Source of the DNA: Nitrospina sp.
Lineage (GTDB): Bacteria > Nitrospinota > Nitrospinia > Nitrospinales > VA-1
Direction: 5' to 3'
DNA: 64,000 nt
NCBI GenBank assembly: GCA_018673915.1
Contig: JABHBK010000038.1
Span: 1 to 64,000, forward strand
The first letter of the stretch is position 1; the number at the start of each line of letters is the position of its first letter. This document shows positions 8,463 to 16,856 of the stretch, in pieces. Position numbers and translations under genes: made by a program. Below the pieces are notes generated by a model, which saw only the letters and a program-made list of their open reading frames with translations, was not told the origin of the DNA and did not search any database.

Positions 8463-9299
8463 ATGAAAGTTCTGATTGTTGAAGATGATAAGCCTTCCAG
8501 AGGCTTTATGAAGGATACTGTAGAAAGCCAGGGGTTTGAGACCCATGTGGCTGAAAATGGTTTGCTTGGTCTGGAAGTTTTTAAACAAATAAATCCTCAC
8601 TTAGTTCTCTCCGACATACAAATGCCTGAAATGGATGGGCTTCAGCTTTTAGAGGAAATTCGCAAACTCAGTCCTAATGCAATTGTTGTTATGGTAACCG
8701 CATTCGGTTGTGAAGAATATGCCATGAAGGCGATGGAGTTGCGGGCCAACAACTATCTGAAAAAACCCGTCCGGCATTCAGAGTTGTTGCCGCTACTCAC
8801 AAAGTATGCGTCGCTCATCGATGCGCCTGCAAGTTCAGAAAAAAAACCAGAAATAAAGAAAAAGACTTCCTTTACTATTAAACTGGATAGTGATGTTGAA
8901 AAAGTGCCAGACATGGTCGATTGGTTAGTGAAAACAACTGGTAGCTTGCTTGATGAAAGCGGGAGGCTGGACGTCAAACTTGGTTTGACGGAACTTCTGA
9001 TTAACGCTATTGAACATGGTAATTTGGGTAGAAATGAAGGAGAAAAACCTGTCAACGACTTCTTACTCAGCTCACGTAAAGTGGCCATAGAATATAAAAC
9101 GGGAGATTCTTACTGCGAGTGGATAATTACTGATGAAGGAAATGGGTTTGACTGGAAGTCATTTCTTAGTCGCTTGGACGCAGACCCTTTAGGCCAGGAA
9201 GGGAAAGGCTTACTATGCTGCAAGTTCCACTTTAGTGAATTGGAGTTTAACTCATCCGGAAATTCGGTTAGAGCCAGAAAAAATGAAAGCTCGGGATGA
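8463..9299 (+). CDS. Response regulator with C-terminal RsbW-like HATPase domain
   Basis: A 278-aa protein. The receiver (about 1-120) has VEDD, the acceptor Asp in LVLSDIQMPEMDG, and KKP. A linker leads to an HATPase_c_2 domain (about 140-270) with N-box ELLINAIEHGNLG and ATP-lid motifs DEGNGFDW and GKGLL. It lacks a HisKA domain. Such receiver plus anti-sigma-kinase-like proteins usually control partner-switching or serine phosphorylation of an STAS protein; no STAS or PP2C partner is visible nearby. A GAGG-type ribosome-binding site precedes the ATG. It probably forms an operon with the receiver 23 bp upstream. Confidence 0.85.
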   Translation: MKVLIVEDDKPSRGFMKDTVESQGFETHVAENGLLGLEVFKQINPHLVLSDIQMPEMDGLQLLEEIRKLSPNAIVVMVTAFGCEEYAMKAMELRANNYLKKPVRHSELLPLLTKYASLIDAPASSEKKPEIKKKTSFTIKLDSDVEKVPDMVDWLVKTTGSLLDESGRLDVKLGLTELLINAIEHGNLGRNEGEKPVNDFLLSSRKVAIEYKTGDSYCEWIITDEGNGFDWKSFLSRLDADPLGQEGKGLLCCKFHFSELEFNSSGNSVRARKNESSG

Positions 9300-9709
9300 A
9301 GAATTTTAGAACTTGTTAATTTCAGTCTCTTTATTTCATTTGTTTTCTCTAAAATTTCCTCCTCTGCAACTAAGCTATTCTCGTTTAGCACCGCTATTAA
9401 AGCATCAATTTTCGTGCTTGAGGTATCATCATGAAAATGCTCAAGAAGTTGTTGGTGTGCGGCGACCAAATGCCATTCAAACACGCTCCCTACTGCGCCA
9501 CAGCCTCATTAATTGTTTTGATCCACTTTGCTATATTCGAACCGTTAGGCATTAACGGTTATCCTGCAACTGTCGAGCGGAATACAAGCCCTATTTAACC
9601 TCTATTGCCTTCTGCCACTTTCTTTATATAATAGAATAAGTTTTTTCAATTCCATACAGACTTTGGATCAGGGTCTTACCCTTCATTCTTTTAAAACGTC
9701 TTTATCACC
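9300..9709. other. Intergenic region with decayed tRNA and repeat copy B
   Basis: These 410 bases between two genes are mostly accounted for by a decayed tRNA-Ala 5' half (about 9461-9507) and the spacer of the duplicated segment. The first 150 bases hold nothing I can identify. Confidence 0.6.
9461..9507 (-). pseudogene. Decayed tRNA-Ala remnant
   Basis: On the minus strand the 5' half of the tRNA-Ala(GGC) at 2330-2402 can be recognised (GAGGCTGTGGCGCAG..., anticodon region TTGAATGGCA). The D-arm has substitutions and the acceptor has GGGG changed to GAGG. The 3' half is largely unrecognisable, so no cloverleaf can form. It is the right-hand partner of the duplicated segment. Confidence 0.7.
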
Positions 9710-9800
9710 GTGATTACTAAACTTCAACGCAGAATTCGAAATATATTCATCACCGGGTTGTTGATCACCCTTCCGATTGCGCTGACGTGGTTCATTTTGC
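9471..9800 (+). repeat. Direct repeat copy B: decayed tRNA, spacer and intact DUF502 start
   Basis: This is homologous to 2371-2640 in the same orientation. It keeps the two ATCACCG repeats (9704-9710 and 9749-9755) that bound the 45 bp deleted from copy A, and it leads into the intact DUF502 gene. By eye, identity in the roughly 235-bp core is 85-90%. Confidence 0.85.
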
Positions 9801-10378
9801 AGTTTCTGCTTAAAAACTTCGATGCGCTATCACCTGTGTTCACCAATATGCTGATACAGGTTGGTGTACCGATTCCCGAAGGTTATCGTATTCCTTTTCT
9901 TGGATTGGGAATGACCCTGCTGATCGTGCTCATGGTCGGTTGGTTTACTACTAATTTTTTTGGAAAAAAACTATTCATACTCGGCGAAACCATTGTTGAA
10001 AAAATTCCCTTCGTCCGCCGCATTTATAAAGGTACCAAACAGGTAGTTTTATCGATCGCCGAGGCAGATACCACTGCTTTCCGCAAAGTGGTCCTGCTCG
10101 AGTTCCCGCGTCGGGGACTTTTAGCCATTGGGTTTGTTACGGGTGAATCCCGTGGAGAAGTGCAGCAGGTGACCCAGGAAAACATGCTCAACGTGTTCGT
10201 CCCGACCATGCCCAACCCCACTTCCGGTTTCCTAATCTTCTCTCCGCCTGAAGAACTGACTGAGGTGTCCATGACCATTGAGGAAGGCATCAAGTATGTA
10301 GTTTCCGGAGGCATCGTCACCCCCCCAAGCCTTAAAATAATCGAAGCAAAAGGACTGAAGCTTGAGCAACCCTCCTGA
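9710..10378 (+). CDS. DUF502 family membrane protein
   Basis: A 222-aa protein with two strong TM helices (about 13-31 and 63-86) and a soluble C-terminal domain. It has the DUF502 signature of IPFVRRIYKGTKQV followed by FVPTMPNPTSGF. The function of the family is unknown. It starts with GTG at 9710, directly after the duplicated spacer. Its last 17 bases overlap the start of the pseudouridine synthase, so the two are probably translated together. Confidence 0.9.
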   Translation: MITKLQRRIRNIFITGLLITLPIALTWFILQFLLKNFDALSPVFTNMLIQVGVPIPEGYRIPFLGLGMTLLIVLMVGWFTTNFFGKKLFILGETIVEKIPFVRRIYKGTKQVVLSIAEADTTAFRKVVLLEFPRRGLLAIGFVTGESRGEVQQVTQENMLNVFVPTMPNPTSGFLIFSPPEELTEVSMTIEEGIKYVVSGGIVTPPSLKIIEAKGLKLEQPS

Positions 10379-11045
10379 CCCTTCTCTCGACATCCTGTAT
10401 ATCGATAACCATTTAATAGCGGTGTGTAAACCTTCAGGCATGCTCACGCAGCAAGATGATTCTGGCGAAGCTTCCTTGATGGATCAGGTAAAGGGATGGA
10501 TTAAAAATGAATTCAAAAAACCCGGTAAAGTTTATCTGGGGCTCGTCCATCGACTAGACCGACCGGTTTCCGGGGTGGTGGTTTTCGCCCGCACTTCCAA
10601 AGGGGCTTCGCGACTTTCTGAGCAATTTCGTCAGAAAACCACAAAGAAAATTTATCGAGCTCTGGTCGAAGGAATTCCTGACCCTAGAAAAGACCGCCTG
10701 ACGCACTACCTGAGAAAAGAAAAAACCTTCAAGGCGACCGTCTTTCCCCGCCCCACACCTAACGCTAGTGAAGCCTTGCTCGATTATGAGGTCATTGACA
10801 CGTTAACAAACACCAGCTTGCTGGACGTTCATCTGCATACCGGAAGGTTCCATCAGATCCGTGCCCAACTTTCCTTCATCGGGCACCCCATCGTTGGAGA
10901 TAAAAAGTATGGCGCACATTCAACGTTGCCGGACGGAAAAATTGCTCTGCACGCCCTGCGCCTGACTTTTAAGCACCCTACAAGCAAAGAAGAAGTTTGT
11001 ATCGAATGTCCCCCACCCCACTCACTCCCGTGGAAGGGAAACTAG
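10362..11045 (+). CDS. RluA-family pseudouridine synthase
   Basis: A 227-aa enzyme that converts uridine to pseudouridine in rRNA or tRNA. The catalytic motif HRLDRPVSGVVVFAR (Asp at about residue 66) and the later HTGRFHQIRAQL are clear. There is no S4 domain, and the length fits short RluA/TruC-type members. The frame opens with TTG at 10362, inside the end of DUF502. The next Met lies within the conserved GMLTQQ region, so the TTG start is needed for a full N-terminus. The exact RNA target is not predictable. Confidence 0.92.
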   Translation: MSNPPDPSLDILYIDNHLIAVCKPSGMLTQQDDSGEASLMDQVKGWIKNEFKKPGKVYLGLVHRLDRPVSGVVVFARTSKGASRLSEQFRQKTTKKIYRALVEGIPDPRKDRLTHYLRKEKTFKATVFPRPTPNASEALLDYEVIDTLTNTSLLDVHLHTGRFHQIRAQLSFIGHPIVGDKKYGAHSTLPDGKIALHALRLTFKHPTSKEEVCIECPPPHSLPWKGN

Positions 11046-11084
11046 CAAGGACTCGTATAATCCTGGTAACCCGTTTTTAGCCAG

Positions 11085-14000
11085 CTATTGCTCGTTGCCA
11101 CCGACAGTCGCACTGGCTAAAGACTCTTTAACGAGGTCTTCTTTTTGGGTGTGGAATCCCATATCAATCAGCAAAGATATCAGCACAGGAACGAGAAACA
11201 GGGTAAACAAGGTAGAGATGCTCAATCCACCGATAAGAGCCGTACCCATACCTCGATACAATTCAGTACCCGCCCCCTCACCAAAAGCCAGAGGAATCAT
11301 GCCAAACACGCTGGAGATGACCGTCATCATGATCGGCCTTAACCGTGTCTGGCACGACAGCAGTAGAGCCTCGCGCTCTTCCATACCGGACTTAATATTA
11401 TTGAGCATTTGATGCACGATGAGTATGGCATTGTTAACCACAATACCCGCGAGGATAACAATCCCCAATTGGGTCAAAATATCAAATGTGATCCAGTTCC
11501 AGTCACTAGCCATAGCTTCGGCATTTTGCACATTCCATTCTTTAAGAATCTCAAGGATATTCCCGCGTTGGAACCAGTTGTTAAAGGTGATTCCCAGAAA
11601 AGAACCGGAAACCGCCAGCGCCACCGTAAGCATAACGATAAATGGTCTGAGAAAAGAAGAGAACAAGGCCACAAGGAGTAGATAGATAAAACCTAAGGCA
11701 TAGGCGAAACTGTTCATTAATGATTTTTCGGTGGAAGCCAGTTCATCGGCAGAGCCGCCGATACGCAGCCCGTATTCTGCTCCCAATGTTATTCTCGTAT
11801 TATTCAGTACTTCTTTATCAACCCGATTGATGACCAGTTGCATAGCAACATCTTTTCTCACTTGGACTCGAAGCTTGATCGCTCTATCCGTTCCGATATG
11901 GTCTATGCGCGCAGGGCCGGCATCAATTTTTATATCGACCAGATGCCCGAGATGGGTCATCATGCCTTCATCCGTCCATACAGGCAGGGAGCGGTAATCT
12001 TCCAATCCCAATTTATGGTCATCCTTCTTTTGCACCAGAACAAAGTCAATCGGTTCGCCCTGGTCATTGAACTCTCCAAGATATTTTCCGGCATTGAGCG
12101 ACTCAACAATGTCTCCGATCTCATTCATCCCCATATCCAACCGGGCCGCATCTTCACGGCGAGGAATGAACCTGAGTTCCGGGTTACCAAATTTAAACTC
12201 CGGCCGAACCGAATGCACACCCTTGATTGAAGAAATTTTTCCGATCAAATCCAGCGCAGTGCCTTTAAGTTGCAACATATCTGGCCCGGTAATTTCTACC
12301 TCAAAGGTTTTATCTGCTGATCTGAAAATGGGCCTCTGCACAGCAAAGGCAAAACGGTATCCGGGAATGCCGAATATCTCGCGGCCCATTTCTTTGGATT
12401 TAACCGCCATCTTTACTTCACCTCTCTGGCCTGCCGCCAACTCCTTCTCGATAATCGCCCCTCCCCCATTGAAGCGAGACGAAAAAACCAGAAAGTTGCG
12501 GTTAACGTCTTCCATCGCTACGATCTTTTTTTCATAATTGGCCATATAACGCATATTTGTTTCCGCAGGGGTTCCCGCTACCGGTTCGATGAGCATGAAA
12601 ACCATATTTTTATTACCGTAAGGCAGATAATCTTTTTCTGGCAGAGTTTGACCGCTGTACCACAACATCCACCCTACCCCGGCGATGACAAGGATCCTGA
12701 AAGAAATACTGACGGGTGAATGGCGGAGTATCCATTGCATGAGTCCGGTATAAACACCCCCCAGCTTCGCACCCAAAAGTACAAACGGTTTGAAAAGAGT
12801 GCGGTGAAAAAAACCTGGCCGGTATTCTTCCCCCGGCTGAAGACGAATCAATAACGTGGTCAAGGTCGGAATGACGGTGATGGAAACCAGTAAAGACAAG
12901 GCGATACTGGCACTAATGGTGATAGCAATGTCCCGGAACATCTGCCCCGCCTCTTCCTGAATAAATACGATAGGGATAAATACCGCCAGTGTCGTCAACG
13001 TAGAGGCCAGTACGGCTCCCCAAACTTCCGATGCGCCATCGTAGGCGGCTTTGAAAACTCCCTTTTTCATCGTGAGATGACGATAAATATTTTCCAGCAC
13101 AACAATCGAGTTATCGACCACCATGCCAACCGCGAAAGCCATGCCCGCAAGAGAGATGATGTTTATGCTTCGCCCGAGAACCTTAAGAATGATAAACACA
13201 GAAATCAGGCTTACAGGAATGCTGATGGCTACAATTAATAAAGACCGCGCAGATCCCAGAAACAACAGCAGGACGGCCACTGCCAAAATAGCTCCAAAAG
13301 CCAGATTCGATTTCACCAGTCGCATGGCCTCATTGATATAATCCACATCCTGGTAAACAATTTTTAATTTGATCGGGATTCCCCGGTTTAACAATTCCTG
13401 ATTCAGTTCATCGACTCGTTTAGCCGTCAAATTACAGGTCTCCACCACATTGGCCCCGGCCTTGCGAATCACTCCGAAGGCATTGGATAAGTTGCCGCTG
13501 ATACGCACCAGAGAACTGGTCCGTCGATAACCATCCACCACCGTAGCAAAATCTTTCACTTTGATTGTTTTGTCGCCATCCCGCTTGATCACTGTTTCGA
13601 GAATATCTTTCGGATTGAGAAACTCTCCCAGCGCGCGGACGGTATAAGATCTATTGGCTTCATCGTGGAATCCTGCGCGGGTGTTCTGGTTTTCTTCCGC
13701 TAAAGCGTCTATCACTTCCTTGTAGGTCAGATGCATACGAGCCATACTGTAGGGATCAAACTCGACTCGCATTTCCCTCTCTTCACCGCCAAAATGCCAG
13801 ACATCGGCAATACCCTTTACTCTCCTCAGAGAAGGAACAATAATATCTTCGCCAACCTTATACATATAGTTCTGGTCCAGGTTGGGCATCTTTTCATTGG
13901 GCTTGTCCATCACGATCCACATAATGGGACTCGAGTTGTCGCTCGAAATGGATCTCAGGGTTGGCTTGTCTGAATTGACGGGCAGGTCTTTAACCTGCTG

Positions 14001-14336
14001 AAGCTTGTTATTTACATCAAGCATCGCAAGGTTTTTGTCGATTCCCCATTCAAACTCCAGGTTGATGGTGCTCAATCCATGCTGACTGGTAGAACTCATT
14101 TTTTTCATGCCTTCCACCGATTCAAGCTGGTCTTCTAACCTGCGCGTGATATTGCGTTCCACTTCATCCGGGGAAAGCCCCAGATACACGGTCTTAACTT
14201 CAATTTCGGGTTTATCGACAGTGGGAGCCAACTGCCGCGGCAGGGTCTGGAAACATAAGTAACCCACCACCAAAGTCATGACAATGATTACTGTAACCGT
14301 GTGATAGTTGCGAATGGATTGGTCAATGAGTTTCAT
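11085..14336 (-). CDS. RND efflux transporter permease (HAE1/AcrB-like)
   Basis: A 1083-aa inner-membrane proton-driven pump with 12 TM helices in two repeats and two large periplasmic loops. The N-terminus shows the RND-typical VYLGLSPDEVERNITRRLE. In TM4 the proton-relay site reads VVDNSIVVLEN (about residue 407), so the second Asp of the AcrB DD pair is Asn; related RND groups also vary here. It overlaps the upstream adaptor gene by one base (TGATG), implying coupled translation. No TolC-type outer-membrane partner lies nearby. The substrate is unknown. Confidence 0.95.
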   Translation of the reverse strand: MKLIDQSIRNYHTVTVIIVMTLVVGYLCFQTLPRQLAPTVDKPEIEVKTVYLGLSPDEVERNITRRLEDQLESVEGMKKMSSTSQHGLSTINLEFEWGIDKNLAMLDVNNKLQQVKDLPVNSDKPTLRSISSDNSSPIMWIVMDKPNEKMPNLDQNYMYKVGEDIIVPSLRRVKGIADVWHFGGEEREMRVEFDPYSMARMHLTYKEVIDALAEENQNTRAGFHDEANRSYTVRALGEFLNPKDILETVIKRDGDKTIKVKDFATVVDGYRRTSSLVRISGNLSNAFGVIRKAGANVVETCNLTAKRVDELNQELLNRGIPIKLKIVYQDVDYINEAMRLVKSNLAFGAILAVAVLLLFLGSARSLLIVAISIPVSLISVFIILKVLGRSINIISLAGMAFAVGMVVDNSIVVLENIYRHLTMKKGVFKAAYDGASEVWGAVLASTLTTLAVFIPIVFIQEEAGQMFRDIAITISASIALSLLVSITVIPTLTTLLIRLQPGEEYRPGFFHRTLFKPFVLLGAKLGGVYTGLMQWILRHSPVSISFRILVIAGVGWMLWYSGQTLPEKDYLPYGNKNMVFMLIEPVAGTPAETNMRYMANYEKKIVAMEDVNRNFLVFSSRFNGGGAIIEKELAAGQRGEVKMAVKSKEMGREIFGIPGYRFAFAVQRPIFRSADKTFEVEITGPDMLQLKGTALDLIGKISSIKGVHSVRPEFKFGNPELRFIPRREDAARLDMGMNEIGDIVESLNAGKYLGEFNDQGEPIDFVLVQKKDDHKLGLEDYRSLPVWTDEGMMTHLGHLVDIKIDAGPARIDHIGTDRAIKLRVQVRKDVAMQLVINRVDKEVLNNTRITLGAEYGLRIGGSADELASTEKSLMNSFAYALGFIYLLLVALFSSFLRPFIVMLTVALAVSGSFLGITFNNWFQRGNILEILKEWNVQNAEAMASDWNWITFDILTQLGIVILAGIVVNNAILIVHQMLNNIKSGMEEREALLLSCQTRLRPIMMTVISSVFGMIPLAFGEGAGTELYRGMGTALIGGLSISTLFTLFLVPVLISLLIDMGFHTQKEDLVKESLASATVGGNEQ

Positions 14337-15676
14337 CAGGTTTCAGGAGTTTTAGCAGGAGATTTTTTTTCGATTTTTTCTGCCGAATTGAACGGCGTTT
14401 CTAATTTTGAATCCGGGTTCGTTAAAAACACTTTAACGCCAGGGAATACTGCACCGGAACCTCGCAAGATGATATCCGCTTTTGGCCCCAGTTGATGAGT
14501 GAAATCCTCAATCTCGACAAAATCACCCCGTTCCTTCAAAGCCTTAACCGGAACAAGGTGAGCCTTACCCTCTTTGACGATGTACACGACCGTCCCTTTC
14601 TCAGAAATGACAAGAGACACCGATGGAACATGAGGTATATTTTTTCGAATTCCAAAATTCAAGGTACTTTCAATTGTTAATCCAGAAAACAGAGAAGGAT
14701 CTGGGTCGGGCAAATCAATTTGCACTTTGATATTCCCGGAAAATATGTTGGCATCGGGAATCACCCGGATGAGCCGTGTGAGATTTCTATGGTGCTCAAA
14801 TTTCAAACCCAGCTCGCGGGCTAGAAACTGAGCTCCCTTTAAATTTTTTAATTTATTTCTGTAACTCTGCGGCATTTCGAGAACCGCTTTCAAGCGAGAA
14901 GACCCAATCATTCTCACTACAGATGTTCCCGCCTCGGCAAAAGCACCTAGATCAATTTCCTTATCGATGATAACCCCTTCGAAGGGAGCCTTGATATTAA
15001 CCTTTGAAAGATTCAGTTCTGCCACCGCAACCTGTTTTTGAACCGCCTGCATATCCGATTCCAGCTTTTCAATATCTTCACTGCGTGCTTTCATACCTGC
15101 GGCCAATTCTGCCTTGCTGGCATTCAAAAACTCCTCAGCCTGACGAACCTTGTCGTTGGCGACATCAAGCACCGATTGAGATAAAACTTTTTTCTCCACC
15201 AGTTCTTGGATACGCTCAAATTCTATTATGGCCAGGTCCGAAGCGCTTTCGTTGGCTTTCATCCTGGCTTCTAACCTCTGCTTCTCTTCATGGCGCAATC
15301 CTCCCTGGGCTTTTTTGTATTCCTTTTGCACAGAAGAGAGGTCGGCATGCAATCTTTCGAGAATCAACTCATATTCCCTTGGGTCGATCTGTGCCAGCAA
15401 GTCCCCGGCCTTTACCTTCATCCCCTTTTCAATTGGAATCCGGGTAATTTTTCCACGAACCTCAGAGGTGATCACGATCCTCTGCTCGGCCTGGATATTT
15501 CCCAACGCCCGCACTTCGTCCGCCACATCCATGTAAACAAGTTTTCCAACCTGGACCGGGAGCACGAATTCTTTCTTTTTTGCCGGTTCAGCTTTATCTT
15601 CTGAGGAAGAACAGGAAACCAAGAAAAGAGTTAAAACGAGTAGCGGGAAAATAGACTGATATAATCTGTAAAACAA
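14336..15676 (-). CDS. RND periplasmic adaptor (membrane fusion protein), lipoprotein
   Basis: A 446-aa protein with a lipoprotein signal peptide (lipobox LVSC near residue 22). A barrel/lipoyl half-motif follows (ITSEVRGKITRIPIEKGMKVKAGDLLAQID), then a long coiled-coil hairpin (about 110-220), the second lipoyl half (VNIKAPFEGVIIDKEIDLGAF) and beta-barrel domains. It links the permease to an outer-membrane channel. It is the first gene of the pair, with stop and start codons of the two genes overlapping by one base. Confidence 0.95.
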   Translation of the reverse strand: MFYRLYQSIFPLLVLTLFLVSCSSSEDKAEPAKKKEFVLPVQVGKLVYMDVADEVRALGNIQAEQRIVITSEVRGKITRIPIEKGMKVKAGDLLAQIDPREYELILERLHADLSSVQKEYKKAQGGLRHEEKQRLEARMKANESASDLAIIEFERIQELVEKKVLSQSVLDVANDKVRQAEEFLNASKAELAAGMKARSEDIEKLESDMQAVQKQVAVAELNLSKVNIKAPFEGVIIDKEIDLGAFAEAGTSVVRMIGSSRLKAVLEMPQSYRNKLKNLKGAQFLARELGLKFEHHRNLTRLIRVIPDANIFSGNIKVQIDLPDPDPSLFSGLTIESTLNFGIRKNIPHVPSVSLVISEKGTVVYIVKEGKAHLVPVKALKERGDFVEIEDFTHQLGPKADIILRGSGAVFPGVKVFLTNPDSKLETPFNSAEKIEKKSPAKTPET

Positions 15677-15774
15677 AATTCTGATATAATCCTCCCCCTA
15701 ACAGGGCATTTTTTTAAAGTAAGACTTTGAAATAATTATCCTATATTAGCACTCAAAGGTTTTCAAATACATTC

Positions 15775-16683
15775 ATGGGTCATTCGCCATTACCAAACTA
15801 CCCGATCGACCAGTTCGATTATAAACTGCTGGATACGGGATCGTTTCAGAAGCTGGAACAATTCGGTCCGCACCGTTTCATCCGTCCCGCGCCTCAGGCC
15901 ATCTGGCCCAAGTCCCTTCCCCCGGACGAATGGAAAAAGGCCGAGGGAGAATACAAATATTTCAAAGGTAAAGAAACCGGTGGGGAATGGAAATTGTTCA
16001 CCCGACTCCCCAAAGATGGATGGAATATCAAGTTCAACCATCTCGTCTTCAAGGTCCAACCCACAGGATTCGGCCATATCGGGCTTTTTCCCGAACAAGC
16101 CCCAAATTGGCTATGGATTATGGACCAGCTTAAACAGCTTAACGGCACAGAAATACAAGTACTTAATGTTTTTGGTTATACGGGTGCAAGCACCCTGGCG
16201 GCGGCCTCCGCCGGGGCTCATGTCACTCATATTGATGCCTCCAAAGCCTCGGTCAACTGGGCCAAACATAATCTGGAGCTTTCCGGACTAGGGGATCGCC
16301 CGGTGCGCTGGATTGTAGATGATGCATTGAAATATATGCAGAGAGAACATAGACGCGGGAAAAAATATGATGCCATCATCATGGACCCTCCTTCTTTCGG
16401 CAGGGGACCCAAAGGAGAGGTCTGGAACATCGAGAATAAACTATCCGAGTTTATGGAGGCCTGCCAGAATATCCTCAGTGATTCTCCGGTATTTTTGCTT
16501 TTCACCACCCATTCACCCGGTTTTTCCGCCCTGACCCTCGAAAATATGATGCGAACCTATCTCCCTTCGCATAAACAAGGGAGTTTTGAGACAGGGGAGA
16601 TGTTCATCCCCGATTTATCATCCGGACTCAACCTGCCCAACGGCTTTTTCGCCCGCTGGCTCTCTAGCGAGAGTAGCAGATAG
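15775..16683 (+). CDS. Class I SAM-dependent methyltransferase (COG1092/RlmI-like)
   Basis: A 302-aa protein with a SAM-binding core: VLNVFGYTGASTLAAASAGA (motif I), an acidic HIDASK (motif II) and the catalytic DPPSFGRGPKGEVW. The DPPSFG motif is typical of the RlmI/RlmK family of 23S rRNA cytosine-5 or guanine methyltransferases. Here there is no PUA domain, so the substrate is uncertain. It is divergent from the RND pair. Its last codons lie within one arm of a 35-bp inverted repeat. Confidence 0.85.
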   Translation: MGHSPLPNYPIDQFDYKLLDTGSFQKLEQFGPHRFIRPAPQAIWPKSLPPDEWKKAEGEYKYFKGKETGGEWKLFTRLPKDGWNIKFNHLVFKVQPTGFGHIGLFPEQAPNWLWIMDQLKQLNGTEIQVLNVFGYTGASTLAAASAGAHVTHIDASKASVNWAKHNLELSGLGDRPVRWIVDDALKYMQREHRRGKKYDAIIMDPPSFGRGPKGEVWNIENKLSEFMEACQNILSDSPVFLLFTTHSPGFSALTLENMMRTYLPSHKQGSFETGEMFIPDLSSGLNLPNGFFARWLSSESSR

Positions 16684-16687
16684 CAAG
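16653..16687 (+). repeat. Left arm of 35-bp imperfect inverted repeat
   Basis: The core GCTCTCTAGCGAGAGT is itself a small hairpin (CTCTC/GAGAG). The arm overlaps the last codons of the methyltransferase. The reverse complement of 18444-18479 matches about 29 of 35 bases. Together the two arms bracket the acyl-CoA ligase gene. Confidence 0.7.
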
Positions 16688-16856
16688 TACCCGTTTACCG
16701 AACGAAGCTCTTTGCTCGCCAGAAAATAATTTCTCATTGGGCCACGCCAAACAGCGAACCGCGAGGGATAATGAACACGTGATATTCTTACCTAGCCTTA
16801 GCGCTCTAAAGGTATAATGCCTCACAAATTGTTACTTCAACCAAGGAACTTTAAAA

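Noticed and set aside
9110-9484. Minus-strand frame of 124 codons opposite the receiver-ATPase gene
   Set aside because: It lies antisense to a clear gene and runs into the decayed tRNA; no domain is visible.
11085-14336. Asn for Asp in the RND proton-relay pair as a loss of function
   Set aside because: Other RND groups also vary at this position and the rest of the protein is intact, so this is not evidence of inactivation.
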